Shown in pieces: positions 21,704 through 33,000 of a stretch of 64,000 nucleotides of DNA (positions are counted from its first letter, which is position 1; the number at the start of each line of letters is the position of its first letter). The DNA is from Pseudopyrenochaeta lycopersici (taxonomy: Eukaryota; Ascomycota; Dothideomycetes; Pleosporales; Pseudopyrenochaetaceae), in the NCBI GenBank assembly GCA_003313425.1, contig NHZP01000076.1:124001-188000 (forward strand), in the 5' to 3' direction. The notes under the pieces were generated by a model, which saw nothing but the letters and a program-made list of their open reading frames with translations, was not told the origin of the DNA and ran no database searches. A program made the position numbers and the translations under genes.

Positions 21704-22222
21704 GTGCTTCAATTGAAGCAGGTTCAAGGCCAGCGTAAAGTTGCGCAGCTGTACGTAGTCCTACGTACTACTCTCCGACGCCGCCTTCAAGGTGTCCCCC
21801 CCCCCCCCCCCCCCCCAAATCATCGACGTACGATGAATGGCAGCCATCCTACTCGCTGCCCGCGGCTAAGGTCCTTCTCCTCTACTTATTAGCAAGAAGT
21901 GAGGTCATAATTCGTCCAGCACCAAACAGAGCTTCAAACAAAGTAGAATAGGAAATTCTACTCACAAAGGGCAAGGTATGAGGATCCTGTCAAGATCAAG
22001 GCGTAATTTAAGCTTGTAGAGGAGATGCACACGGCATAAGAGATACTTAATGAGGATGTATATAACTTTAATGAGACTAGGTTCATGATAGGAGTAGCTG
22101 CTACGTCAAAGTTTGTTGCTAACTCTAATACTATTAATCAAGCTACTATCATTCAGTCCAATAATCGCAAGTGGGTAATGACGATTGAGTGTATTAACGC
22201 ATCTAGCTGGTGTCTTCTACCC
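21704..22222 (+). pseudogene. Fot1/pogo-type transposase, N-terminal half, truncated
   Basis: The reading starts as a helix-turn-helix (RKVAQLYVVLRTTLRRRLQG), is broken by a 21-C run, and resumes as QTELQTK.NRKFYSQRARYE, EDPVKIKA, then NEDVYNFNETRFMIGVAATS and NNRKWVMTIECINASSWCLL. This is the DDE_1 start of fungal Fot1/Flipper elements (EDIYNFDETGF.MG), with the first catalytic Asp position reading Asn (NFNET). The frame ends at the hAT terminus at 22223; the rest of the transposase and the right inverted repeat are missing. Confidence 0.8.
21796..21816. repeat. Homopolymer run of 21 C
   Basis: A pure C run inside the Fot1 transposase reading. It shifts the frame and is a likely site of sequencing or replication slippage. 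Confidence 0.95.
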
Positions 22223-24704
22223 CAGTGTGGTTTTCAAACCTGTCAAGCCACCTCGATCAATATTGACGCTTGACTTGACTCGACTTGGACTCGATCAAGC
22301 CTCGATCAAGCCACCGTCTATTTCCAGCGACTAATTAGACCGCCACCCCTCTATCACAATTTATTTCTCGTAATAGCTTATTAGCCTAAAAATTAGACAA
22401 AAATAGCTTTAATTCTAAAGTCTACTTAAGAATTTTAATGCCAGCTCTTTATACATTTAAGCATTTTAACCGTTAAAGCTAATAACTGTGCTCTATCCTA
22501 TAAAATTATACAGCAAGCTCCTAAAAAGACTCGCTCTAGCTCGTCACTCATCGCCAGAATTAAGAGGATATTAATTACTATAATTAAAAGTCTTAGAAAG
22601 CGTTTTCTCTGCAGATCTTACAGCTACTATTTAATAGCACTTATATCCCTAAGATCGTAAGGCTCTTAATCACAATAGTTATTAAACTTATCTAGGCTAC
22701 GTAGCTAAGAATAACCCTATAGGTTTTATGCGATCTTATAGAATTTAGTAAGCGGCTTTTTAGTCGCTTAATTCGCTTTAATGTCGTATAACAGCAGTAT
22801 AAGAAGGTGTGCGCTGTCTTAGTAGCTTAGCTAAAGATTTTTAACGCTGCTAATAGCTAATTTTTACTAGGATGCTAGCTAGTTAATTTAGATATACTTC
22901 GTACAACAATTTAGGTAAAGTATAATGCCAGCGGCGTACAGAAGTAAGTCATCTATCTTCGTGTAGTATTTGTTAAGAGTAGCCCAGCTGCTGTTAATCC
23001 GTAAACTTATCTCCTTATCGTCTTTAAATTCATTAAGAGCCTCCTTTAGATGCGCTAGCAGTACATCTATCGTTAAGAGCACAAAGTTAATTATTACCTT
23101 ATGTCCTTAGCAATATAGAGTAGCCTCTTAAAACAGGACTAGAAAGGTCTAGATAGTACGAATTTTCTGCTAGTCTAGGGGTAACAAGAAGTTATCCTTT
23201 AACTCTACCTAGTTAGCTTTACAGAACTCATCAATCTTGCTTTTATACTAAAGTATAACATCGCACATACTCATCTAGCTGTTCTATCTTATACGATTAT
23301 CTAGCAGAACTAACCTTCCCACCAACTTAATAAAGGCCTAGGTACGACTGCTTAACGCTCGTACAAAGACAACAATATTATAAAGCTTACCTAAGAGACC
23401 TATAACTCAAAATAATTTTTATATAGCTTTAATAGCTCTACAATAGCTCTCTCTTACTATAATCTCCTACTCTTTAAACGAGCCTACTATCTCTACACCT
23501 ATAAAGTTATAGAAGAGGAATAACTAGACAGTTAAATTAATAATGTAGCTAATACATCGTATACAATAAGTATTTTCATCCTAAGGGACATCTTTTTCTT
23601 TAAGATAGTTGCTAATCGCAGAGCAAAGAGTGTTATTTATGCTTACATTATTACTAATAATAGACCTAATCTTCTAGGTAATACCAAAATCTTTAATAAC
23701 TAGCTTAAGAGCTATAAATTACTCCTTTCTAGCATAACTAGGAATTGTACAAAGACTAATAAGAAGCCTAGAAGTATTAGTTCCCCGTTTAGCAACAAAA
23801 TAGGCGCAGATACTAAGTAGAAGGTGCCTGTTTAGAGATAACTATACATTAACTACAAGATAGACCTTTAAGATTAAAGACTAAAGACTCTTTTAAATAG
23901 AATCTTTCTAACAGTCGTAGAGCGCCTTAATCTTCTTTTTAATTTCTAAGTGCGCAGTTATTATATAGCCTTCAACCTCTAGATTAAGCGTCCAGCAAAA
24001 GGCGTAGAATTCTAGCTATTTAACTACGCGAAATAATAGGTTCTAAGAGAGCACTAATATCGCTAGTGCCTCTGTAATAACTTCCTTATTAAGGGCCTTT
24101 TAAAAGACTTAAGAGTCTATCTTTCGTAACGCTTCTCTAGCAGACGAGGCTTTCGAGTAAAGACGTTCAAGCTAATCAACAGTTAATTAATGAATCAATC
24201 TAAGCCCTTCAACTACAGCGATACCATAGACCTTTGCAAGATAGCTTCGAAACGTGTTGCTTACCTAGGTTAGATAAACATGCGTGCAGTATTTGCAATA
24301 GAAAAGTCGGTTTTTCCCTTGTTTTTCCGGCTCGTTTGGACCCGGCTGCCGACAGTGCTCTCTCGTTGCAAGCGCTGCTATTCCTCTAGTTTTACTAGAC
24401 TGTGATGCTGCATCTGTCAGATTAGTGGTGTCACTAGTGAGAGACTCATCAACTGAAAGGTTTGTGAATGAGGAATTGAGTTCAGACCCCATGTCGGATA
24501 GCTGGTAAATTAATGCAGGATGATTTTTGATGTAATTCGGATGGTTCTGTGAGATCTCGTGGGTTTGTTTGTGGCTTCAATCGGTGGCGTTCGGCATGGC
24601 AACCATTTTGTCGAGGCTCGATTCAAGGCTTGACTTGACTCGACGCTCGAATGATGGCGCTCGATTCCATTGGCTCGACAAGCTCGGGCTTGAAAACCAC
24701 ACTG
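22223..24704 (-). mobile_element. hAT DNA transposon, about 2.5 kb
   Basis: The ends share CAGTGTGGTTTTCAA as inverted repeats (22223-22237 and 24690-24704), followed inside by repeated CTTGACTTGACTCGAC and CTCGATCAAGCC-like subterminal motifs at both ends. The length is normal for an autonomous hAT. The flanking octamers differ (ttctaccc and ctcaccag), so there is no target duplication. The left flank is a Fot1 fragment and the right flank a tannase gene. Confidence 0.85.
22400..24492 (-). pseudogene. hAT transposase with BED finger, RIP-inactivated
   Basis: The minus strand starts at ATG 24492 (MGSELNSSFTNLSVDESLTS) and reaches a BED-type zinc finger start (KNRLFYCKYCTHVYLT), after which a TAG, probably from Trp or Gln, breaks the frame. 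Further down, 23082-22888 is open and reads IDVLLAHLKEALNEFKDD then INSSWATLNKYYTKIDDLLL and YAAGIILYLN, the C-terminal hAT region that precedes the dimerisation domain. The rest is AT-rich with many stops. Confidence 0.8.
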
Positions 24705-24705
24705 C

Positions 24706-25662
24706 TCACCAGACTTCATTACCGAATCCCTTTGGCAAGTCATCCACAATGAGGTTATGGATCAGTGCGATGGTTTGGATGGCGCAATTGACGGGTACAG
24801 GCTCACGAAGTACATTGACCCCAGAGGAATCTTGCTGACTATTCCTGCAAAGTATAATCGAGGATACAGATCTTTGCCGTCCTCAATTCGCAGGATTGAT
24901 CTGCAATGATAAAGCAACAAACACCACCAACTGCTTGACCGGCGTGCAAGCTGCAAAAGTGCGCACTCTATATGAACCTCTCTATGGTAACAATGGAACC
25001 CTCTTGTACCCTCGCCTCCAACCAGGTACCGAGACGACATCCTACAGCACATTCTTCGCTGGCGTCGCGTCGACTCTTGCCTCAGATTGGTATAAATATG
25101 TTGTCTATGATCCTTCGTTTGATCCGAGGACTCTAAACCGCGACGATTTCGCTTTGGCGAATGCGCAGAATCCATTCAATGTCAGCACCTTTGATCCTGA
25201 CTTGTCAGCACCTTTGATCCTGACTTGTCAGCTTTCAACAACAGAGGTGGGAAAATGCTAACCTTGCACGGGCTGGAAGACTACATTATCTCGTCGGACA
25301 TCAGTACGCAGTATTACCATCGCGTAGTAGAGGCCATGTCCATGTCGCCTACCTCTCTCGATTCATTCTATCGCTACTTCCGTGTGAGCGGTATGAGTCA
25401 CTGTGCGCAGGGCAATGGGGCATGGGGCTTGGGCATATATTCCCTTGGGTGTGCCGTTAGCGCCATGGACCAAAACCCAGACGACAACGTACTGGCCCGC
25501 ATCGTGGCATGGGTTGAGCGCGACGAGGCCCCGGAGTACATTCGCGGCACGAGCGTTAGTGCGGCAACGAGATTCAAACGGAAGCATTGCAAATACCCGG
25601 CAAGAAATGTCTATGTTGGTCCAGGCAACCACACAGATGAAAATGCTTGGGAGTGTCAATAG
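24706..25662 (+). pseudogene. Tannase / feruloyl esterase family, 5'-truncated and frameshifted
   Basis: Fungal tannases and feruloyl esterases are secreted serine hydrolases that cut gallate or hydroxycinnamate esters of plant material. Exon sequence starts at 24706 (SPDFITESLWQVIHNEVMDQ, then CDGLDGAIDG). A 58-bp intron at 24795-24852 (GTACAG...TGCTGACT...AAAG) joins it to IIEDTDLCRPQFAGLICND. The reading goes on through LTGVQAAKVRTLYEPLYG and WYKYVVYDPSFDP. A 23-bp tandem duplication at 25181-25226 then shifts the frame. The next frame holds LTLHGLEDYIISSD (catalytic Asp region) and RVSGMSHCAQGNGAWG (catalytic His-Cys) and ends at TAG 25660-25662. The N-terminal part with the CS motif and catalytic Ser is missing because the hAT terminus abuts the gene at 24704. 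Confidence 0.88.
25181..25226. repeat. 23-bp tandem duplication causing a frameshift
   Basis: Two exact copies (25181-25203 and 25204-25226) beginning GTCAGCACCTTTGATCCTGA and ending CTT. Since 23 is not a multiple of 3, the tannase frame is lost. Removing one unit restores the frame between NPFNVSTFDPDLS and AFNNRGGKMLTLHG. Confidence 0.95.
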
Positions 25663-26082
25663 AGCATGACAGCCGTCAGGGAGCCTTTGATTTATAGCAA
25701 GTTGCGGAAGTTTTTCAGTAACTAACGTTACTCTATCCTTAAGAACTAACCTTACATGCTGAACTAGTACCCTCTGGTTTAGAATATTTACAGAGGCCTA
25801 CCTAGCTCTTGCCCTCTGCGATATGTACTAGTATCCTAACGCAACAATTTATTTTAAAAGCCCCCGCGCCTTATCTTAAGCATTTCTGTGTATTGGTCTT
25901 GTAACTCTTGTCTAACCTCTTTTAGGTTTCGCATCTTCTAGTTCGTGACCTTTTGAGAACGTCGCGTAGGGACTTTAATTGCTATAATATACGTTAGTGC
26001 TAGGTGTCTGGTGTGGTAGAGGGTTAGGCTTGCTAGAGTGACTTTTCAGCCTGAATGAACATAAGGTCTGTCGCAGACACGG
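25663..26082. other. Intergenic, nothing recognised
   Basis: Moderately AT-rich with many TAG and CTA triplets. No coding pattern seen on either strand. Confidence 0.4.
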
Positions 26083-26280
26083 CTAAGCTAACGCGAGCGC
26101 ACAGCACCAAATTATTGCAAGCACTCCTAGGCAGGCAAAAATTGCTTCCTTAGTCCAGCTATTATTAAAAGCATCTTGACTAATAGGTTGTCTTCCTCGT
26201 GGGTCAGGACGCGGGATCGTTCGTGCATTAGCACACCCAAAACCCGTTAAGAGAACGATAACGAGATACTGGAGGGTCAT
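26083..26280 (-). CDS. Small hypothetical membrane or secreted protein
   Basis: A 65-codon ORF starting with a plausible signal peptide (MTLQYLVIVLLTGFGCANA), then a short Arg/Pro-rich polar segment and a C-terminal hydrophobic segment (IFACLGVLAIIWCCALALA) that could be a membrane anchor or GPI-like tail. The absence of stops in a TAG-rich neighbourhood favours a real gene, but the length allows chance. No family is recognised. Confidence 0.35.
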   Translation of the reverse strand: MTLQYLVIVLLTGFGCANARTIPRPDPRGRQPISQDAFNNSWTKEAIFACLGVLAIIWCCALALA

Positions 26281-26728
26281 TTGGCCAAACTAGAATTTTC
26301 TACTGAGACACGGTGAGCTTGAGCAAGCGACTGGTGGATCTATGTGGCGATGCGGCTGTCGTTCAAATACGAGGCCTAATTGATTAAGATTGCAACAGAG
26401 ACGATATAGATCGCACTGTGTCGCAGTACCTGTCGATAGGGCAAATAGTGATAGCAAGTCTTACTTTCAATAGATGTAATAAGTAATCTGGAAGGTTTGC
26501 TTCGGTGGACCTGCTTAAAACCTGCGCCAGCTGCGCGGAGCGGGAACGCCAAGTATTATTCTATCTCCCATAGCTGAGTTACAGCAATACAGAACCATCC
26601 CTTCACTATTATCTGTAGTGTGAAGCAAGTACTATTGCCTGAAACCATACGTTACAAGTTTAGTAATAGTATTACTAGGCCTAGTAGTATAGTAGGCTAA
26701 AGTATCTATAGAAGTATTACTTATCTTA
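26281..26728. other. Intergenic, nothing recognised
   Basis: Composition turns RIP-like towards 26640-26728. No gene or repeat identified. Confidence 0.35.
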
Positions 26729-27547
26729 TGTCACGGTAACCACCGTGGTTCCCGCAACACCTGAATTGGCTAGCCCTGTCGAGGCCTGAGCTCGAGCACA
26801 GGCCTAGCCCCTGAGTATTCTTCTGCACCTGAGTTTCTGTTCTCTTCTCTTCTTTACGCAACGTCTTGTATTACACCTGAGATTGTACGTAGTATAATAA
26901 TTAAGCTATTAGTTAAGCGTTGAAATCCCTACTCGTAGCCTCTCGTGACATCTTAAGAGTATTTAAAGTATAATAATCTTAGAAGCTATTAGTAAAGATA
27001 ACTAATAAAACTATAAGGTTAGTTCTCTGGGATAAAGTAAGGAACTTAATAAATAAGGGTCTAGTACTAAGATAGTAAGAAGGCGCTTCTAAAAAGAGTA
27101 CTAGGGATTAAAAATAATTAGTATTACTATTACTATACTATAGAGTATAATATTAAGTTAAACATAATAACCTTTAGGGGTTTATTGTGACGATCTTATA
27201 TACACGAAGGTTATGCAAGTTACTTAGTGTACTCAGTGTGCTCAGTGTCGCTGATTATTGTCAGATACAAGCGAGGGTACGCGATACTGTATTGTAGTAC
27301 AAAGCTCGGGTGTAACCACTTGGCACACACACTCTCCATAAAAGGAGAAAATAGAGAACACAGAATAGATCAACCACGTTCATCATCAAAAATTCATCAA
27401 AGATCAAGCCAAAATAGTCCTTGAATCTGACAATTATACTGATCAACTGAGCACGTCACGTGATCTCGGTTGTGTGTCCAATGTCTGTGAGGTCTGGTCG
27501 AGGTCTGGTCGAGGCCACTAAGGCGTGGTCTCGGCGGGATCGTAACA
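26729..27547. repeat. Probable solo LTR, Gypsy-like
   Basis: The stretch begins TGTCACGG and ends CGTAACA, a near-perfect TG...CA inverted terminus typical of fungal Ty3/Gypsy LTRs, and is 819 bp long. A TATA-like TTATATACACG lies at 27195. The flanking 5-mers (tctta and cgcag) do not match, and no second copy is in the window, so the call rests on its ends only. Confidence 0.4.
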
Positions 27548-27937
27548 CGCAGCTAGCAGTACATCTGCTATCTGCTGTACAGCGATAATTTAAGATAGAA
27601 AGCCTTATTAGGCGAGGTCTAGTATTTAGTAGATAAGGGGCTACTTTTTAGTAGGGTCTAGCTTACGCTTCTAGTAGTTATATAAAGCTTAAGGTAGAGT
27701 GCCTTTAAGGCAGCGTTTAAGTGTTAAACGAGGGATTATATATAGCGCAGCTGCATAAGAAACTTTAGAAATTAAATTTTTTTCTAATTACTGCTATAGC
27801 TAGCTCTATCCTACCTTCTTTTTAAGCTATTTAGAGTTACTGTGTTAAGGCTATTACTGTTTAAAGGTGTTAGTACAGGTTAATTTTGGTGGGGTTGCCC
27901 ACTGACTGGTTTTGTCTACTGGGTGGTGGAACACGTT
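27548..27937. mobile_element. Fot1-family transposon terminus remnant
   Basis: At about 27890-27935 the sequence GTTGCCCACTGACTGGTTTT...GTGGTGGAACACGTTA matches, with some changes, the right terminal repeat of the Fot1 element at 38907-40749 (GTGGCCCACTGACTGGTGTT...AGAACACGTTA). Only one end is found. The AT-rich stretch to its left has no readable transposase. Confidence 0.55.
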
Positions 27938-28489
27938 ATGTAAGGAGAATTAGTCAAAGCGTGAAAACTGACCTGTGGTAACCCCTACAACGCCAGGAAA
28001 TTGCATCGCGATAGCTTGTACATACAAATGAATAGTCCTATTGCGAAAACGAGCTCTAGCTGCCCTGAATATGAGTTTTTGCTTTTTTGCGATGCTTGTT
28101 TACTATAGGAATATGGTGGGTGATGCCATTGGCTGGGCGCAGCTTCTAACGTCAAAATTAGCATTTAGAATTAACCAATAAGATCTTAACCTTAACAGCC
28201 GGGCTCCAGAATTGCCCAGGACAGCGTTGTTTTCAGCTGTAACCTGAGTCAGAAAAGCTCACCAATTTCGGTGCTCGAATTGCTCATGCATGTGAAAGGG
28301 GATAATAAAGTGGGCAAGAAAGCTTAATTGCGCACTCAGATGGCATGCAGCAACACGTCCCATCCCTGATAACTCTTCTCCGGTTTCCGGACGCGTTTCC
28401 GTTCGCCACTGCTGGCATGTGGTAGGCTACTTATGCTAGGTGTATCTCTTCACAGGGTCGAAATCGTACCAAACTTGATTCTTTCTGAA

Positions 28490-28636
28490 CGGACGCGTCC
28501 AATCCGAGGACGCGATCACAGACTGCTCGGTGAGTAAGTTAACGTGCACGGTATTTCTATAGTCCGCGCCACTAAGTTCACAGAGCGGATTGTCACAACC
28601 GAACATCTGTAGTCGGCGAGAAGAATCGTTCTTCAC
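28490..28636 (-). pseudogene. Duplicate fragment shared with 35773-35815
   Basis: About 43 bp at 28500-28545 match 35773-35816 with mostly C/T and G/A differences (translated NLLTEQSVIASSD versus NLLSKQSVIVSLD). The wider minus ORF has no other recognisable feature. See the entry at 35550 for the possible family. Confidence 0.4.
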
Positions 28637-28639
28637 ATG

Positions 28640-28800
28640 TTTTCTTCGACCAGTCGATGGACTTTTAACGTCCTGCTAATGGTGGAAGTTGTCACAAGGG
28701 TCTCAAACTCGTCCTACAAGAAGACCACCATCTCGTCAAGGTATTGATCAAGCTCTCAAGATGTTCGCGTATGGCTTAGAGCATCGAGGGCGTCCGCCAC
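28640..28800 (-). pseudogene. Tc1/IS630-type transposase helix-turn-helix fragment
   Basis: The minus strand reads ELDQYLDEMVVFL.DEFETLV then TTSTISRTLKVHRLVEEN. This is the fungal IS630/Tc1 pattern L..P.LYLDEM..FL.DEF...VS.STISR.L...GWS.K, with a stop at the expected Trp or Tyr position. No catalytic domain follows, so only the N-terminal HTH is left. Confidence 0.5.
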
Positions 28801-28980
28801 CATGCCACGGCGCTTGAACAGTTCAGAGCAAAGGCTTGATGCCTTCCTGAATGGTATGTTAATTGTATGGGAAGCAGAACGTAGAGTGCAAGAAGTCATT
28901 TCAGGCATGCTAGATGGAGTTTCTATGAATATAGCAAAAGCTAAACTTCAACCAATTTTGTTCCTGCAAATGAAAGATCC

Positions 28981-29884
28981 TCACTTTCCCCCAAAATTAA
29001 TTCCACTGACCCCACCAGTGATGATTCCACCTTGAAACCCAGAGTTCTGATTGCCGAAGGTCACACTGGTTGAACGTCTCCGGTCCTCTGTAGCGGCTTT
29101 CACGACAGCTTCTTCCTGGGACTTAGACAGCAGCTCATCCAGCAGCTTCCGCGACGCAGTTATCGCTTTGCGTTCCTCCTCGAGCTGCTGCAGTGCCTCG
29201 ACATGACTCATTGTACCTTCATCCACTTGCTGATCATACGTTGTAAGCTTGAGCTCTTCAGCCCTGTTTCCCAACACCGCTAGCTGTTGATCCGCTGCAC
29301 TAATAGCGCCCTTAATCTCAGTCTGCTTCGTCGACATCGTCTTCTTAATCTCTTCTGTGATGCGAGTATGGCGGATGGAGCTATATCTGTAAGGCAAAAA
29401 GGCGAGGATCAGCATCTCGTCCTCACCCAAGCGTACAGACTAAAAGTACTTACAAGGTCGCTATGCTAACGACGGAATTGATGGTCACCTTGCAGTTTTG
29501 GAGCTGCTCTGACATAGTCTTGATTTCCCCTTGCTTGAAGAAGCCCACGTTTGCTCGATCCTGCCAGGCCAATTTCCCATCTTCTGAATGTCTAGTCCAG
29601 CGCTGAAGGTCGGTCCTGAACTGGTCGCATGCACTTGTGCAGATGCTGATAGTCGTCTTTGCTTCCACGGCTACGCTTGCACCGAGTGGTTGCCAGTCTT
29701 GCTCCTTCACGGCTTGGAGTGAAGTGAGCGCCATGTCGACAGAACGCACATCGTCCTTCAGGTGCTGGATCGTCTCTGGTGCACCCTTGATCTTCTGCAG
29801 GTCATTCAGAAGAAGCCTTGTGCCATGCAACGCCGGGACGGTGACACCAACCACACTTGCGGCAATAGTGATAGGATCGCCCAT
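28981..29884 (-). CDS. Fungal N-terminal HeLo-like-domain protein with prion-like tail
   Basis: Two exons, 29884-29454 and 29386-28981, joined over a 67-bp intron (GTAAGT...GCTGAT...TTACAG), give 278 residues. I chose ATG 29884 (MGDPITIAASVVGVTVPAL). Residues 1 to about 160 match the fungal N-terminal domain of STAND and HeLo-like proteins (PF17111 type): a hydrophobic start followed by a helical bundle ending WQDRANVGFFKQGEIKTMSE. Residues about 165-245 are a charged, probably coiled-coil region. The C-terminus (TFGNQNSGFQGGIITGGVSG then INFGGK) is Gly/Asn-rich and resembles fungal amyloid signalling motifs. HeLo and HELL domains with such tails are known membrane-attacking cell-death executors (HET-S, HELLF), usually encoded beside an NLR. 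Here an NB-ARC-TPR gene starts 152 bp away in the opposite direction. The executor role is inferred; no stops or RIP damage are seen. Confidence 0.8.
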
Positions 29885-30036
29885 TATATTTGGTAACAAT
29901 AGAAGTCAGGTTGAGAGAGGTGTAGAATCCAAACAGTTCGGCTGAACCATGGCATGCGGGGTTAAATACGGTATACAGATATTTATCTCCAGCAAATGAA
30001 GCTGAGCCATCGAAAATCTAGAGCAGGACCGAGAGG
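29885..30036. promoter_or_regulatory. Short divergent intergenic region of the HeLo-like / NLR pair
   Basis: Only 152 bp separate the two start codons, so the genes probably share a promoter. A segment at 29893-29960 (ATAGAAGTCAGGTT...GGCATGCGGGG) is repeated in degenerate form at 30059-30118 (ATAGAAGCCAGGTG...GGCATGCGGG). This suggests an ancient duplication of the leader, or that the real NLR start lies elsewhere. Confidence 0.5.
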
Positions 30037-33000
30037 ATGGACCATTTGCGTTGTATGACGATAGAAGCCAGGTGGGGAGACAAAGAGCAGAATCCAGGGC
30101 TTCAGCTGAGGCATGCGGGCTTCGCTCTCGACCGAAGGGATGGGTCGCCACCTGGGCTGAGCGGAAGGACAAGCGCATTTAGACGACCAGGCTCAGCTCC
30201 TGCTGGCGTTTCATCGCAGACACCATCATGGCATCCGCCCACGTTCCACCTTCCACCCGGTAAGTGGCGTAGAGGTGACAAGGGTCCGAGCAGCCCGCTA
30301 ACAGATTGCCCCACCTTAGAACGACCAGAGACTCCACCAACCCCATCGGCCGTGATACCCTTCAGCCGCGATGCAGACTTCGTCGAGCGGCGGGCGATAC
30401 TTGATCAAATCCACCACAAATGTGCTGTACCAGGGTCGTGGACTGCACTCGTCGGCCTAGGCGGCGTGGGGTGAGTAGGAACCGCTCCACCAATACCGAT
30501 TACTGACTACGGAGAAGTAAGTCGCAGCTTGCTATCGAGTATGCGTATCGGACCCGCGAGCAGTCGCCCGAGATGTGGGTTTTCTGGGTCTACGCAAGCA
30601 ACGCAGCCCGGCTTGAACAGAGTTATCGCGACATTGCCGACCGTGCCAAGATTTTTGGGCGGCGGAACCCTAAGGCCAACATCTTCAAGCTGGTGCACAA
30701 CTGGCTAAGTGATAGCAAGGATCGATGGCTACTCCTCCTCGACAACGTGGACGATGCACGCTTTCTTCTTCATGTCCCGGCTAGCGGCCAAGGACAACCT
30801 GTACCTGCGGACGACCGGAAAACCGCTTCCCGACCGCTGCGCGACTACCTCCCTCACTGCGAGCATGGGTCAATCCTCATAACAACGCGGAACAAGGAAG
30901 CGGCACTTAAGCTGGTGGACCAGCGCGATGTTGTTCCTGTCGAGCTGATGGACAAGTTGCAGGCGCTGACGCTCTTCGAGAAGAAGCTGGGAGCACAAGG
31001 AAACAGAAGCGACGGCGGCGATGTTGCTGAGCTGGCGGCGGCGCTCGAGAACATGCCGCTTGCCATTGTGCAGGCTGCCGCATACATCTCACAGAGAGCA
31101 CCACGATACTCGGTAGCCAGGTACCTCGAGGAGTTCAGGAAGAGCGAGCGCAAGCGGTTAAGCCTTCTTACCTATGATGATGATGACGGCCAGCTCTGGC
31201 AAAACAGTGAGTTCCGGCGAGACCGGGAGGCAAAGAACTTGATCATCGTCACATGGCAGATCTCGTTCGAGTACATACAGCAGACACGACCGTCGGCGGC
31301 GGACCTGCTCTCGCTAATGAGCTTCTTTGACCGGCAAGGGATTCCAGAGACTCTGCTTCGGAGTCGAACCGAGCAAGGAGACGCCCCGAGAAGTCAGAAA
31401 GAGCATAACGACGATGACTGGGATAGCGACGAAGAAGATGATGCATCGCAATTAGGCGCAGACGACGAGGATTTCGAATACGACGTAGTAACACTACGTA
31501 ACTTCTGCTTCATCTCTGTCGACACTAGCGGCACGAGCTTTGAGATGCACGCGCTAGTGCAGCTGGCGACACAGAAGTGGCTTGACTCGAGCGGCAAGCT
31601 CGAGCGGTGGAAGCAGCAGTTCATCAGTAATCTCTGTGCAGCGTTTCCGACAGGAGAGTACGAGAACTGGCCAACGTGTCAGGCGCTTTTCGCGCACGCT
31701 AAATCTGCTGTAGGGCAGCAGCCAGAAGGGGAGGAGTCGCTAGTAGAATGGGCCACACTGCTCTATCGTGCAGCATGGTATGCAAGGAGGAAAGGGAGTA
31801 TAGCTGATGCTGAAAATCTGGCCGTAAGGTCAATGAAAGCACGAAGGGGAGTATTGGGCCAAGAGCACGAGGACACTCTCGAGAGTATGGGAATGGTGGG
31901 ATTAGCATATAATTTTGGAGGTAGATTGGACGAGGCAGCGGAGATTAGGTTGCTAACGATGGAGATTTCCAAGAAGAAGCTCGGGCCGGACCATCCTTTC
32001 ACACTAATCAGCATGGCCAACCTGGCGTCGACGTACAGTAATCAAGGCCGATGGGATGCTGCCGAAGAGCTGCAAGTGCAAGTGATGGAGATGAGCAAAA
32101 TGAAATTCGGAGCAGACCATCCACGCACGCTCCCCAACATGGCCAACCTTGCGTCCACGTACTGGAATCAAGGCCGACGGGATGCTGCTGAAGAGCTGCA
32201 AGTGCAAGTGATGGAGATGAGCAAGAAGAAACTCGGAACGGATCATCCAGACACGCTAGCCAGCATGAACAATCTGGCGTCCATGTACAGTAATCAAGGC
32301 CGATGGGATGCTGCCGAAGAGCTGCAAGTGCAAGTGATGGAGATGAGCAAAACGAAACTCGGAGCGGACCATCCAGACACGCTGACTAGCATGAACAATC
32401 TGGCGTCCATGTACAGCAATCAAGGCCGATGGGATGCGGCCGAAGAGCTGCAGGTGCAAGTGATGGAGATGAGCAAGGAGAAACTTGGAGCGGACCATCC
32501 AGACACTCTGAGCAGCATGAATAACTTGGCGTTGACATACGGGAATCAAGGGCGGTGGGATGCTGCTGAGGAGCTGGAGGTGCAGGTGATGGAGACGAAG
32601 AAGGAGAAACTTGGAGCGGACCATCCAGACACTCTGACCAGCATGGACGACTTGGCGTTGACATACGGGAATCAAGGGCGGTGGGATGCTGCTGAGGAGC
32701 TGGAGGTGCAGGTGATGGAGATGAGCAAGGAGAAACTCGGAGCGGACCATCCAGACACGCTGACTAGCATGAACAATCTGGCGTCCATATACAGCAAACA
32801 AGGGCGGTGGGATGCTGCTGAGGAGCTGCAAGTGCATGTGATGGAGACGAGCAAGGAGAAACTCGGAGCGGACCATCCAGACACGCTGAACAGCATGAAC
32901 AATCTTGCCTTCATGTGGAAAAACCAGGGCCGAGATGCAGAAGCTATAAGTCTAATGAGGGAATGTGTACAGCTTGGACAAAGCATTCTCGGAGTTGATC

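Noticed and set aside
28802..29035. 77-codon plus ORF overlapping the HeLo-like gene tail
   Set aside because: Antisense to the conserved 3' exon, with no recognisable features.
32004..32986. Long minus ORFs antisense to the NLR repeats
   Set aside because: Made open only by the repetitive TPR codons; the plus frame carries the NB-ARC and TPR signature.
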